Assembly: GCA_035457725.1 (NCBI GenBank)
Contig: DATIBC010000051.1
Location: 1-30,136 of the forward strand
DNA: 30,136 nucleotides
Direction: 5' to 3'
Source: DATFES01 sp035457725
GTDB lineage: Bacteria > Pseudomonadota > Alphaproteobacteria > CACIAM-22H2
Shown here: positions 22,888-30,136 of the stretch, piece by piece
How positions within the stretch are numbered: position 1 is the first letter of the stretch
Layout: each line of letters begins with the position of its first letter
The notes under the pieces: generated by a model
What the model saw: only the letters and a program-made list of their open reading frames with translations
The model's database searches: none
What the model was told of the DNA's origin: nothing
Program-made: the position numbers and the translations under genes

Positions 22888-22897
22888 TCGTCCGATC

Positions 22898-24268
22898 ATG
22901 GCCTTCACCATCGCCATCGTCGGGCGACCGAACGTCGGCAAGTCGACGCTGTTCAATCGCCTGGTTGCCCGCCGCGCGGCGCTGGTCGACGACGCGCCGG
23001 GGCTGACCCGTGATCGCCGCGAAGGCGAGGGCCAGCTCGGCGACCTGCGCCTTCGCGTGGTCGACACCGCCGGGCTGGAAGATGCCGCGGCCAAGACGCT
23101 CGGGGGACGAATGCGCGCCCAGACCGAGCGCGCCGTGCGCGATGCCGACGCGGTGCTGTTCATGATCGACGCCCGCGCGGGCGTCACGGCGCTCGACCGC
23201 CATTTCGCTTCCTGGCTGCGGCGGCTGGGCCGGCCGATCATGCTGCTCGCCAACAAAGCGGAAAGCATGGCGGCTGCGGCGTCGGGCGTCGCCGAAGCGC
23301 ACGGGCTGGGCCTCGGCGCGCCGATCGCCGTCTCGGCCGAACATGGCGAAGGTCTGGCCGAGCTGCACGCCGCGCTCAAGCGACTGGCGCCAGCCGATGC
23401 GATCATGCCGGCCAAGCGCGAGGCGGGGCAGGAGGGGGATGGCGCGACGGTGGCCGTGCGGCCGATCCGCCTCGCCGTCGTCGGGCGGCCGAATGTCGGC
23501 AAGTCGACGCTGGTCAATCGCCTGCTGGGCGAGGAACGCGTCCTCACCGGGCCCGAGCCCGGGATCACCCGCGATGCCATCGAAGTGCCGTGGCGTTGGA
23601 GGGGCCGGTCGTTCGTCCTCGTCGACACGGCGGGCCTGCGCCGCAAGGCGCGGATCGACGACCCGTTGGAACGCAAATCGACGCAAGACGCGTTGCGCGC
23701 CATCCGCGCCGCGCAGGTGGTGATCCTGGTTCTTGACGCCGCGCAGCTGCTCGAAAAGCAGGACCTGGCGATCGCCCGGCTCGCCGCCGAGGAAGGCCGC
23801 GCGTTGGTGCTCGCCGTCAACAAATGGGACCTCATCGATGCGCCGCAGAAGGCGTTGCGCCAGCTTCGCGAGCGCATCGAAATCTCGCTGCCGCAGATCA
23901 AGGGCGTGCGCTTCGCGACCGTGTCGGCCTTGCACGGCCGAAAACTCGACGAGCTGATGCGCGCGGTGGTCGACACGCACCAGGCGTGGAATCGCGAAGT
24001 GCCGACGCCGAAACTCAATCGCTGGCTCGAGGCGATGAACGAGGCCCATCCGCCGCCGATCGTCGGCGGTCGCCGGCCGCGACTTCGGTTCATGCGCCAG
24101 GCCTCGGCGCGCCCGCCAACCTTCGCCATATTCGGCAACAAGCTGACCACGCTGCCCGACGATTACCTGCGGTATCTCGCCAATGGCTTGCGCAAGAGCT
24201 TCGGTCTCGACGGTTGCGTCATTCGATTTCAGCTGCGGCAGGCCGAGAATCCTTACGACCGGAGATGA
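22898..24268 (+). CDS. der: Ribosome biogenesis GTPase Der
   Basis: The 456-residue protein has the tandem GTPase domains unique to Der (EngA). Two near-identical P-loops read GRPNVGKSTL (about 8-17 and 196-205). Each is followed by the switch regions (DAPGLTRD and the EPGITRD equivalent), DTAGL, and NKxE/NKWD specificity motifs (NKAE and NKWDLID). A C-terminal KH-like domain ends with the usual RFQLRQAENPY. Der acts in late 50S assembly. One notable change is that the first G domain has NKAE where NKxD is standard, as in many Der proteins. Ten bp after bamB; no terminator is visible before the next gene at 24309. Confidence 0.96.
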   Translation: MAFTIAIVGRPNVGKSTLFNRLVARRAALVDDAPGLTRDRREGEGQLGDLRLRVVDTAGLEDAAAKTLGGRMRAQTERAVRDADAVLFMIDARAGVTALDRHFASWLRRLGRPIMLLANKAESMAAAASGVAEAHGLGLGAPIAVSAEHGEGLAELHAALKRLAPADAIMPAKREAGQEGDGATVAVRPIRLAVVGRPNVGKSTLVNRLLGEERVLTGPEPGITRDAIEVPWRWRGRSFVLVDTAGLRRKARIDDPLERKSTQDALRAIRAAQVVILVLDAAQLLEKQDLAIARLAAEEGRALVLAVNKWDLIDAPQKALRQLRERIEISLPQIKGVRFATVSALHGRKLDELMRAVVDTHQAWNREVPTPKLNRWLEAMNEAHPPPIVGGRRPRLRFMRQASARPPTFAIFGNKLTTLPDDYLRYLANGLRKSFGLDGCVIRFQLRQAENPYDRR

Positions 24269-24308
24269 CGATCTCAAGCCGTCGCGCCGATCCGCCGGGA
24301 GCTTCGTC

Positions 24309-24892
24309 ATGCCGCACCGCACCGCCATTAGCCACGGCCACCCCGATCGTGGCGACGCCCGTCTCTGTCTCACCTTGGCCAACGCGTATGCGCAGGGCGC
24401 GGAGGAGGGCGGCCACGACGTGAAGCGCATCGAAGTGGCGCATCTCGATTTCACGCTGCTCAGCGGCAAGGGAGAATTCGAGGAAGGTCGCCGCCGATTG
24501 ATATCCGCGCGGCGCAAGAAGCCATTCTTTGGGCCGATCGTCTGATGATCGTCTATCCGCTCTGGCTCGGGGCCATGCCGGCGCTGCTCAAGGGATTTTT
24601 CGAGCAAGTCTTTCGGCCGGACTTCGCGTTCGACTACCGAGCGAGCGGATTGCCGGCCAAACGACTCAAAGGGCGCGCGGCGCGGATCGTCGTGACAATG
24701 GGAATGCCAGCCTTGGCATATCGCTGGTATTTCGGCGCTCACAGCCTCAAGAGCCTGGAACGCAATATCCTGGCGTTCTGCGGGATCGGTCCGATCCGCG
24801 AAAGCCTCTTTGGCATGGTGGTGCCGGCTGGCGAGGCAAGACGGCGGAAGTGGTTCGATGCGATGCGCGCCTGCGGGCGGCGCGCGAACTAG
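24309..24892 (+). pseudogene. Frameshifted NAD(P)H-dependent oxidoreductase (NQO1-like)
   Basis: The gene encodes a flavodoxin-fold NAD(P)H:quinone-type oxidoreductase, but its frame is broken. From ATG 24309 (GGGAG upstream), the first frame gives HGHPDRGDARLCLTLANAYA, then VKRIEVAHLDFTLL, then GEFEEG, and then runs into nonsense ending at TGA 24543-24545. From about 24491 another frame continues the family with PPIDIRAAQEAILWADRLMI, then VYPLWLGAMPALLKGFFEQV, to the stop at 24892. Restoring one base near 24489 would give an intact protein of about 194 residues, the family's normal length. No other damage is seen, so the break is recent or a sequencing or assembly error. Confidence 0.82.
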
Positions 24893-25043
24893 GTCGTAAA
24901 CTCATAAATTGCCGCCGCCGGCAGTGCACGGGGCTCCGAGTTGGGGCGACAAGCGGTCCCGAGACACGGCCAGCCCCAAGGCCGGGATGTGCCAGGAACG
25001 GACATCGGTGCCCCGGCAATCATGATACCGTGCTCGTGTGGCA

Positions 25044-26054
25044 TCACTTTTCAATGCGCACAATTGCCTCTGCGCTACGGACCAGGTCAATGCCGATATA
25101 ATTGGCCCAATTGTCGTAGACAGACCGGGTCTTCTCGCGGAATACGTTGACCTCGGCCGGTGAGAGTTGGGTCACCTGCATACTGTAAATCTTCTCCAGG
25201 ACATCGACGACAGTCATCGCATTTTCCAGTCCCAACCGCGCCTCAATCTTCTGCTCGATCATGATGATGCTGCCAACCAGCTGCAAGCTTTTGCGGTCCT
25301 CGGGGCTGAGACTCATCCAGGTCTTGGCACTGACCGCGAGGATCGTCGGATCGATGGCGTAGCGCCAGAGCGTGACGTACGGCTGCACCGCATAGATTTG
25401 ATACGGAATGATGAGAGCGACGGGATTCTCCTGGCCGTCCACTTTGCCCTGGCGGAACGCGGTTTGCGCTGCGTCCCAGTTCATGCTGACGGGGCTCGCG
25501 CCGAGCGCCTGGAAGGTCTCCAGAAGGATTGGCATCGGAGGCACGCGTATGTTCAGGCCAACAAGGTCTTCCGGCCGGCGAATCGGGCGCTTGGAATTTG
25601 TCACCTCTCTAAACCCGTTTTCTCCCCAGGCGATCGGAACGACTCCTTTCTGCTCAATTAGGTTGAAGAGATGTTTGCCCGGCTCGCCTGCCTGTACGGC
25701 ATCGACAGCGGAATAGCTCGGAAAGATGAAAGGCAGTGCAAACAGGTTCAGCTCCTTCACCTGCGCAGACCAATTGATTGTTGATCCTATGGCGAAGTCG
25801 GCGCTCCCCTGTTGCAGAAGCTGGAACTCAGTTGCTTGCTCGCCTGCGAAAAGCCGGCCGTTGAAGTAATTGGTGACCTTGATGCGTCCCTGTGTACGAT
25901 ATTTGATGGCATCAGCAAATCTGATCGCCGCGCGGCCCCAAGTGGTCTCCTGGCTCACGACGATCGACATTTTGAACTCGGATTTGTATTGAGCCGCCAG
26001 CGGCGCAGGGAAAAAGCTAACGCTGACAGCCAGGAGAATAGCTATGACTTTCAT
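25044..26054 (-). CDS. TRAP transporter solute-binding protein (DctP family)
   Basis: The 336-residue protein has a signal peptide (1-22, ending PLAAQ) and the DctP-family body. Recognisable blocks are VVSQETTWGRAAIRFADAIK, YFNGRLFAGEQATEFQLLQQ, ALPFIFPSYSAVDAVQ, and RVPPMPILLETFQALGASPV with the ligand-binding arginine region. WDAAQTAFRQGKVDGQENP follows. It should bind an organic acid in the periplasm. ATG 26054 is the real start: GGAGG lies seven bases upstream and the signal peptide begins there, although the frame is open to 26225. No DctQ or DctM permease gene is adjacent, so it is an orphan in this window. The sequence is visibly less GC-rich than its neighbours (32 of 60 bases at 25081-25140), suggesting transfer. 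Confidence 0.9.
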   Translation of the reverse strand: MKVIAILLAVSVSFFPAPLAAQYKSEFKMSIVVSQETTWGRAAIRFADAIKYRTQGRIKVTNYFNGRLFAGEQATEFQLLQQGSADFAIGSTINWSAQVKELNLFALPFIFPSYSAVDAVQAGEPGKHLFNLIEQKGVVPIAWGENGFREVTNSKRPIRRPEDLVGLNIRVPPMPILLETFQALGASPVSMNWDAAQTAFRQGKVDGQENPVALIIPYQIYAVQPYVTLWRYAIDPTILAVSAKTWMSLSPEDRKSLQLVGSIIMIEQKIEARLGLENAMTVVDVLEKIYSMQVTQLSPAEVNVFREKTRSVYDNWANYIGIDLVRSAEAIVRIEK

Positions 26055-26473
26055 GCTACATCCTCCGTGCAGCTTGAGTCCGAACCGCACACACGACGGC
26101 ACGGATCGGCCGGCGAAGCATCGAAGACTGATTCGGGAAACTGCGACGCGGACGGCACCGTCTGCCGCGCGCGCGCCGAGCAGCCAATGTGCTGCGCCGG
26201 CGACCGTGCCAGGAACTCCCGCCACCTCATCGGTCCCCTTGCCGTCCCACCTGTTCTACGGCGGGTTGTCGTTGGCACTTTGGAGCCTAACGTCGAATCT
26301 TCAAGATTACCAGTCTGATACTGAACGCCTTGGCAAGTCCTTGGGCAAGATCTGCATCGTCATGAATCAATAGAGCAGTCCCGACCCAAGCGGGAAGCCC
26401 GTTAGGGGTCATTCGCGTCGGACCGACGAACGAGGCGGCTGCGCGACGGGCCGGGGTCGAGCACGACGCGGCG
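26055..26473. other. Gene-poor stretch of 419 bp
   Basis: No convincing gene was found. Short frames exist (for example 26287-26496 minus and 26044-26373 plus), but none has a start signal or a recognisable family. The minus-frame peptide around LIHDDADLAQGLAKAFSI could be an old gene remnant, but this is not supported. A 13-bp palindrome, AATCTT-C-AAGATT, sits at 26296-26308, about 240 bp upstream of the TRAP binding-protein gene. No promoter or terminator is evident. With the pseudogene and the lower-GC binding-protein gene, the stretch looks like decayed or inserted DNA. Confidence 0.4.
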
Positions 26474-27184
26474 TCAATAGCCCGTGACGATCTCACCGTT
26501 TCGCGTGCAGTCGGGCGCGGCGAGATCGACGAACGCGTCCGTGATCGACTCCGGTGGCCGTAAGCGGGCCGGGTCCTCGCCGGGAAACGCCGCGGCGCGC
26601 ATTGCGGTGCGCACTATGCCCGGGCTGAGTAGATTGACGCGCACCTTGGTCCGTTCGAGCTCGGCGGCCCAGGTCTTGATCATCATTTCCAGGGCGGCCT
26701 TGCTGGCTGAATAGGCGCCCCAGTAGGCCTGCGCCATGTGCGCCGCGCCCGAGGTCACGAAGATCGCCCGCCCGGCGTCCGAGCGCTTCAACAGCGGCTC
26801 GAGCGTGCGGATTAGTCGCCAATTTGCCGTCAGGTTCACCTTGATCACGTCGTCCCACAGTTTGGCGTCGTGGTGCGACAACGGCCCGAGGGTGCCGAGC
26901 ATGCCTGCGTTGCCGACGAGGATGTCGAGCCGCTTGAATCGCTCGTACAACGCCGGGCCGAGAGGATCGATCCGGTCGAGATCGCGAAGATCGAGCGGCA
27001 CCAGGGTCGCGGACGCGCCGGCGGCGCGGACCGCGTCGTCGACCTCCTCGAGGCCGCCGACCGTGCGCGCCACGAGCACGACATGCGCGCCTTCGGCGGC
27101 GAAGCGTTTGGCCACCGCCGCGCCGATGCCGCGCGACGCGCCGGTGATGAGCGCGACGCGCCTGGCCAGGCGATTTTGCGCCAT
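26474..27184 (-). CDS. Short-chain dehydrogenase/reductase (SDR)
   Basis: This classical SDR oxidoreductase of about 236 residues has the nucleotide-binding motif TGASRGIG (about 14-21), the NAG motif (about 92-94) and catalytic Ser145 in VTSG. The YxxxK pair is Tyr158/Lys162 in GAYSASKAA. It uses NAD(P)H; the substrate cannot be told. The start ATG at 27184 overlaps the DUF2937 stop (TGATG), so it is translationally coupled; a GTG one codon upstream is an alternative. The gene is the last of the radA-cvpA-purF run. An SDR behind purF is a recurrent alphaproteobacterial arrangement with no known functional link to purines. Confidence 0.92.
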   Translation of the reverse strand: MAQNRLARRVALITGASRGIGAAVAKRFAAEGAHVVLVARTVGGLEEVDDAVRAAGASATLVPLDLRDLDRIDPLGPALYERFKRLDILVGNAGMLGTLGPLSHHDAKLWDDVIKVNLTANWRLIRTLEPLLKRSDAGRAIFVTSGAAHMAQAYWGAYSASKAALEMMIKTWAAELERTKVRVNLLSPGIVRTAMRAAAFPGEDPARLRPPESITDAFVDLAAPDCTRNGEIVTGY

Positions 27185-27663
27185 CACCGCCGAGCTCCAC
27201 CGGCATCGGCCTGACGGCGGGCGCGCCAGCTACGAAACGGCGCGGCCAACATTCCGAATACCGCCACGCCGAGGAGCAGGCCGATCGTCGCAGCGACGAT
27301 CCCCTCGAGCGTCAACGGCACGGCCGGGCGAAACGCCGCCAGCGTCGCCTCGGCGATATCGCGGTCGACGTGGCGCACGAAGAGGGCGAGCCGGTCGAGC
27401 CCGCTCGACCGCGACAAGGTGTCGAGCGCGCTCGAAAGCGCCGCGGCGCGCGCCTCGATGGCGACGAGAAACAGCTCGGCGCCCGGCCGCACGCCCTCCT
27501 TGATCGTGGCCGCCAGGCGGACGGCCTCGTCGCGATGGCCGCCGAGGCGCTGCAGATATTGTTGGACGAATTCGGGATACTGGCTGGCCAGCGCCGCGCC
27601 CAATGCTCCGAACAGGCCGCTGCCAAGGTCGCCCAGGAACCTCGTCGCTCGCATGAGGGGCAT
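27184..27663 (-). CDS. DUF2937-family membrane protein
   Basis: The 159-residue protein resembles DUF2937. A first hydrophobic segment (about 8-25, LGDLGSGLFGALGAALA) precedes QYPEFVQQYLQRLGGHRDEA, the family's conserved block. A long, largely helical periplasmic or cytosolic region follows, and a second membrane segment at about 125-145 (GIVAATIGLLLGVAVFGMLAAPF) ends in a basic tail. Its function is unknown. The start is uncertain: ATG 27663 gives the family's N-terminus, with ATG 27654 as an alternative; neither has a good ribosome binding site. The frame is open back through purF, but that extension is antifunctional sequence. It begins 35 bp after purF and overlaps the SDR gene by one base. 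Confidence 0.75.
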   Translation of the reverse strand: MPLMRATRFLGDLGSGLFGALGAALASQYPEFVQQYLQRLGGHRDEAVRLAATIKEGVRPGAELFLVAIEARAAALSSALDTLSRSSGLDRLALFVRHVDRDIAEATLAAFRPAVPLTLEGIVAATIGLLLGVAVFGMLAAPFRSWRARRQADAGGARR

Positions 27664-27698
27664 GAAGGCGCGGCGCGCGGTCGCGATGTCGGCGCGGC

Positions 27699-29162
27699 TC
27701 AGGCTATCTCGAGCAACGAGAGCTGGTGCGCCTCGCCGCCCCCCGCATGGTCGGTGAGCGCGGTCGGGTAATCGCCGGTGAAGCAGGCGTCGCAGAATTG
27801 CGGGTTCACCGTATCTCGTTTCGCCAGGCCCATAGCGCGGTAAAGACCGTCGATGGAGATGAAGGCGAGCGAATCGACGCCGATGAATTGCGCCATGCCG
27901 GCGAGGTCGTACTGGAACGCCAGCAGCTTCTCGCGCTTGGGCGTATCGATTCCGTAGAAGCACGAATTGGTGGTCGGCGGCGAGGAAATGCGCATATGCA
28001 CCTCCTTGGCGCCGGCCGCGCGCACCATCTCGACGATTTTCTTGGACGTCGTGCCGCGAACGATCGAATCGTCGATCAGGACGACGCGCTTGCCGCGGAT
28101 ATGGGCGCGATTGGCGTTGTGCTTGAGACGAACGCCGAGATGGCGGATCTGGTCGGTCGGCTCGATGAAGGTACGACCGACATAGTGGTTGCGGATGATG
28201 CCGAGCTCGAAAGGAATCCGCGCCTCGTTGGCGTAGCCGATTGCCGCCGGCACGCCGGAGTCAGGAATCGGAATGACGACGTCGGCGGCGATGCCGCTTT
28301 CGCGCGCAAGTTCGGCGCCGATGCGCTTGCGCGCCTCGTACACCGAGGTTCCCTCGACGATCGAATCGGGTCGCGCGAAATAGATGAACTCGAAGACGCA
28401 GAAGCGACGCCGGAGGGGCGGGAAGGGCTTGAGGCTGCGGACCCGGCCAGGCTCGAGCACGACCATTTCGCCGGGCTCCACCTCGCGCACGAACTCGGCG
28501 TTGATTATGTCGAGCGCGCAGGTCTCCGACGCGAGGATATGGGCGTCGTCCAGCTGACCGAGCACCAGCGGGCGTACGCCGAGCGGATCGCGCACGCCGA
28601 TGACCTTGTCGCGCGCTATTGCGACGAGCGAATAAGCACCCTCCACCTGGCGCAGCGCCTTGGTGAACCGCTCGACGACGTCGCCCGATGCACGCGCCAT
28701 CAGGTGGACGATGATCTCGGTGTCGGTCGTCGATTGGAACAGGCAGCCCTGGCGTACCAGCTCGCGCCGTAGCGCGCGGGCGTTGGTCAGGTTGCCGTTA
28801 TGGCCAAGCGCAAAACCGCCGAAATCGAATTCCGCGAAAAGCGGCTGCACGTTGCGTAGGATGGTGCCGCCGGTCGTCGAATAACGAACATGGCCGATCG
28901 CCAAGTCGCCCGGCAGGTGGCCGATGACGCCCTCGGTGTTGAAGTTGTCGCCGACATGGCCGAGAGCGCGGTGCGAATGGAATTGCGCGCCGTCGAAGGC
29001 GACGATCCCCGCCGCCTCCTGGCCGCGATGCTGCAAGGCATGCAGCCCCAGCGTGGTGAACGCCGCGGCGTCCTTCGAGCCGCACACGCCGAAGATCCCA
29101 CACTCCTCGCGCAACTTGTCGTCGTCGAAGGGATTGGTCGTGATCATCGCACGGTCGGCCAC
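27699..29162 (-). CDS. purF: Amidophosphoribosyltransferase
   Basis: This enzyme catalyses the first committed step of purine synthesis, making 5-phosphoribosylamine from PRPP and glutamine. The 487-residue protein has a short propeptide before the catalytic cysteine (Cys21 in EECGIFG). The class II glutaminase domain includes LHALQHRGQEAAG, IGHVRYSTTGG and HNGNLTNA. The phosphoribosyltransferase domain has the PRPP loop VVLIDDSIVRGTTS at about 357-370. The C-terminal half has the SPPTTNSCFYGID block of the long, B. subtilis-type PurF. The start is GTG 29162, 14 bp after the cvpA stop; ATG 29147, five codons in, is possible. PurF feeds guaB/guaA elsewhere in the window. Confidence 0.96.
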   Translation of the reverse strand: MADRAMITTNPFDDDKLREECGIFGVCGSKDAAAFTTLGLHALQHRGQEAAGIVAFDGAQFHSHRALGHVGDNFNTEGVIGHLPGDLAIGHVRYSTTGGTILRNVQPLFAEFDFGGFALGHNGNLTNARALRRELVRQGCLFQSTTDTEIIVHLMARASGDVVERFTKALRQVEGAYSLVAIARDKVIGVRDPLGVRPLVLGQLDDAHILASETCALDIINAEFVREVEPGEMVVLEPGRVRSLKPFPPLRRRFCVFEFIYFARPDSIVEGTSVYEARKRIGAELARESGIAADVVIPIPDSGVPAAIGYANEARIPFELGIIRNHYVGRTFIEPTDQIRHLGVRLKHNANRAHIRGKRVVLIDDSIVRGTTSKKIVEMVRAAGAKEVHMRISSPPTTNSCFYGIDTPKREKLLAFQYDLAGMAQFIGVDSLAFISIDGLYRAMGLAKRDTVNPQFCDACFTGDYPTALTDHAGGGEAHQLSLLEIA

Positions 29163-29176
29163 TCGGTTTGGCGAGG

Positions 29177-29878
29177 CTATCGCTGCCCGGCGGCGGGCTG
29201 TGTTTCACCGGCCCGCACGCCGCTGGGGCCCACGTTCTGCAACAAGCGGTCGAGCTCCCGGCGCTCGTCCTGTTTATAGCCGGTTTCGCCAGCGGGCGCA
29301 GGCGGTTTTGCCGCTGGCGTGCCGAGCGATCGAAAAACCCTTTGTGGGTCGAGGGTATCATTGATTTGCCCGGCCCGGCCGCCGGCGGCCCGGCCTTGGG
29401 CGCAGAACTCCTTGGGCGCCATGCGACAAACCATCACCGCTCCGGCTTCGACCAGGGGCCGGGTTCGCGCCTCTCTGGCCCAGGCCGGTTGCTCGGACGG
29501 TGGCAACACCCAGCTAAGGCCGAGATAAAGCAGGCTGACCATCGCGCAGCCGAGGATCAGGCCCAGCACGAGGCCGAGCGTGCGATCGAGGGTTGCGAAC
29601 GCGCTCGCGCGAACGCGCACCGAGATGAAATGGGCGATGACATAGAACACGATCAGCGCGATCACGAAGACCGCCACGCCGGTGAGAATATCGGCGGCGA
29701 GCGGATTATCGATGAGGCTCCTGCCATACGGCCGCGCCGGCGCGAAGCCCCAAAGCGTGACCAGGGCCGCGCCGCCCCAGCTCAGCATGATCAGCACCGT
29801 GCGCACGAACCCGATGGCGAGCGCGATGATGCCCGATAGCAGGATGATTCCGATTACCGCGGCGTCGGCTGGGTTCAT
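29177..29878 (-). CDS. cvpA: CvpA family protein
   Basis: This inner-membrane protein has four hydrophobic segments in its first 140 residues (about 5-25, 30-50, 62-85 and 100-125), starting NPADAAVIGIILLSGIIALAIGF, as in the CvpA (colicin V production) family. The C-terminal part (about 150-233) is hydrophilic and poorly conserved (Gly, Pro and Ala rich). Its function is not settled; it is repeatedly linked to purF and envelope homeostasis. ATG 29878 starts directly at the first helix; the frame is open to 30007, but that extension would precede a normal N-terminus. It lies between radA and purF, 14 bp before purF, consistent with one operon. Confidence 0.92.
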   Translation of the reverse strand: MNPADAAVIGIILLSGIIALAIGFVRTVLIMLSWGGAALVTLWGFAPARPYGRSLIDNPLAADILTGVAVFVIALIVFYVIAHFISVRVRASAFATLDRTLGLVLGLILGCAMVSLLYLGLSWVLPPSEQPAWAREARTRPLVEAGAVMVCRMAPKEFCAQGRAAGGRAGQINDTLDPQRVFRSLGTPAAKPPAPAGETGYKQDERRELDRLLQNVGPSGVRAGETQPAAGQR

Positions 29879-29906
29879 CGTGGAAGCCAGATGTGAAAGC
29901 CGGAGG

Positions 29907-30136
29907 TCATGTCGCGCGCCGCACGCCACGATGGCTGGCGACACCCGGGCCGAACACCGCAAGCAGGTCGATGAGGCGGGCGATTTCCGTCGTTTCGATA
30001 CCAGCAATGCGCTCGGCCCTGGCGGCGCCGTTGCGCCGTGGCGGCGCGAGGGAACGTTTGAAACCGAGTTTGGCCGCTTCCTTCAATCGTGCCTCCGTCT
30101 GCCCCACCGCCCGAACCTCGCCGGAAAGCCCAATCT
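29907..30136 (-). CDS. radA: DNA repair protein RadA, C-terminal part
   Basis: Only the end of the gene is inside the window; it enters from the right edge. The readable frame gives IGLSGEVRAVGQTEARLKEA, then AKLGFKRSLAPPR, then a short tail ending in a stop at 29907. This is the C-terminal Lon-like (LonC) domain motif of RadA (Sms), which branches recombination intermediates and assists RecA. The N-terminal zinc finger and the ATPase domain are outside. The shared order radA-cvpA-purF is typical for Alphaproteobacteria. The gap to cvpA is 28 bp. Confidence 0.9.
   Translation of the reverse strand, partial: IGLSGEVRAVGQTEARLKEAAKLGFKRSLAPPRRNGAARAERIAGIETTEIARLIDLLAVFGPGVASHRGVRRAT

Noticed and set aside
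22291..24742. Two open frames of about 620 codons antisense to bamB and der
   Set aside because: They mirror the two real genes and are Ser/Arg-rich with no family resemblance.
24906..24921. A terminator for the TRAP binding-protein gene (TGCCG/CGGCA with an AT-rich tail on the minus strand)
   Set aside because: The stem is only five base pairs, there is no true T-run, and it lies more than 120 bases past the stop.
26287..26496. A 69-codon minus-strand frame in the gene-poor stretch
   Set aside because: It overlaps the SDR stop region, has no ribosome binding site and matches no family I recognise.
1..30136. CRISPR arrays, insertion sequences, prophage genes or defence systems
   Set aside because: No regularly spaced repeats, transposase, integrase or phage structural genes were seen in any frame read.

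Overview
The window is about 30 kb of high-GC chromosomal DNA, most likely from an alphaproteobacterium close to the Rhodospirillales or Hyphomicrobiales. That placement rests on gene content and order read here: a radA-cvpA-purF-DUF2937-SDR run, guaB and guaA flanking an RsmB/NOP methyltransferase, psd overlapping pssA, ppx overlapping rlmE, and single-gene families such as DUF2794. No phage, insertion sequence, integrase, rRNA operon or CRISPR array was seen.

Layout. Positions 249-4213 (+) hold four envelope-targeted proteins: a cytochrome c', a diheme cytochrome c, a membrane-anchored LysM protein with two Ig-like modules, and a secreted beta-propeller. Positions 4350-5938 (+) are psd and pssA, two enzymes of phosphatidylethanolamine synthesis. 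A small exported hypothetical (-) follows. Next come glutaminyl-tRNA synthetase (+) and, converging on it 17 bp away, a tRNA-Gln(CUG) gene. Positions 8547-10288 hold a Ppx/GppA phosphatase and the 23S rRNA methyltransferase RlmE. Positions 10375-16299 are a GMP-synthesis region, guaB to guaA, with an RNA methyltransferase, an NTF2-like protein, a decayed ABC-transporter binding-protein fragment and a GNAT acetyltransferase between them.

Positions 16378-19437 form a divergent accessory cluster. On the minus strand are an unusual TPR/double-winged-helix regulator and a small beta-propeller. On the plus strand are a DUF899 redox-like protein and a 99-residue membrane protein. A perfect 16-bp palindrome sits in the divergent promoter region. 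This is the best candidate here for a poorly described system. A DUF2794 protein (-) and a thioredoxin-fold protein (+) follow, each with a clear intrinsic terminator.

Positions 20909-24268 are a YfgM-like TPR protein, BamB and the GTPase Der, an outer-membrane and ribosome biogenesis run. Beyond it lie a frameshifted NAD(P)H oxidoreductase, an orphan TRAP-type binding protein of visibly lower GC, and a 420-bp gene-poor stretch. Together these look like an eroding accessory insertion. The right end (26474-30136, all minus) is the purine and DNA-repair run radA (partial), cvpA, purF, DUF2937 and an SDR oxidoreductase.

The purine genes guaB, guaA and purF lie within one 19-kb stretch but belong to separate transcription units. 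Function calls come from reading motifs and family resemblance by eye; no database search was run.
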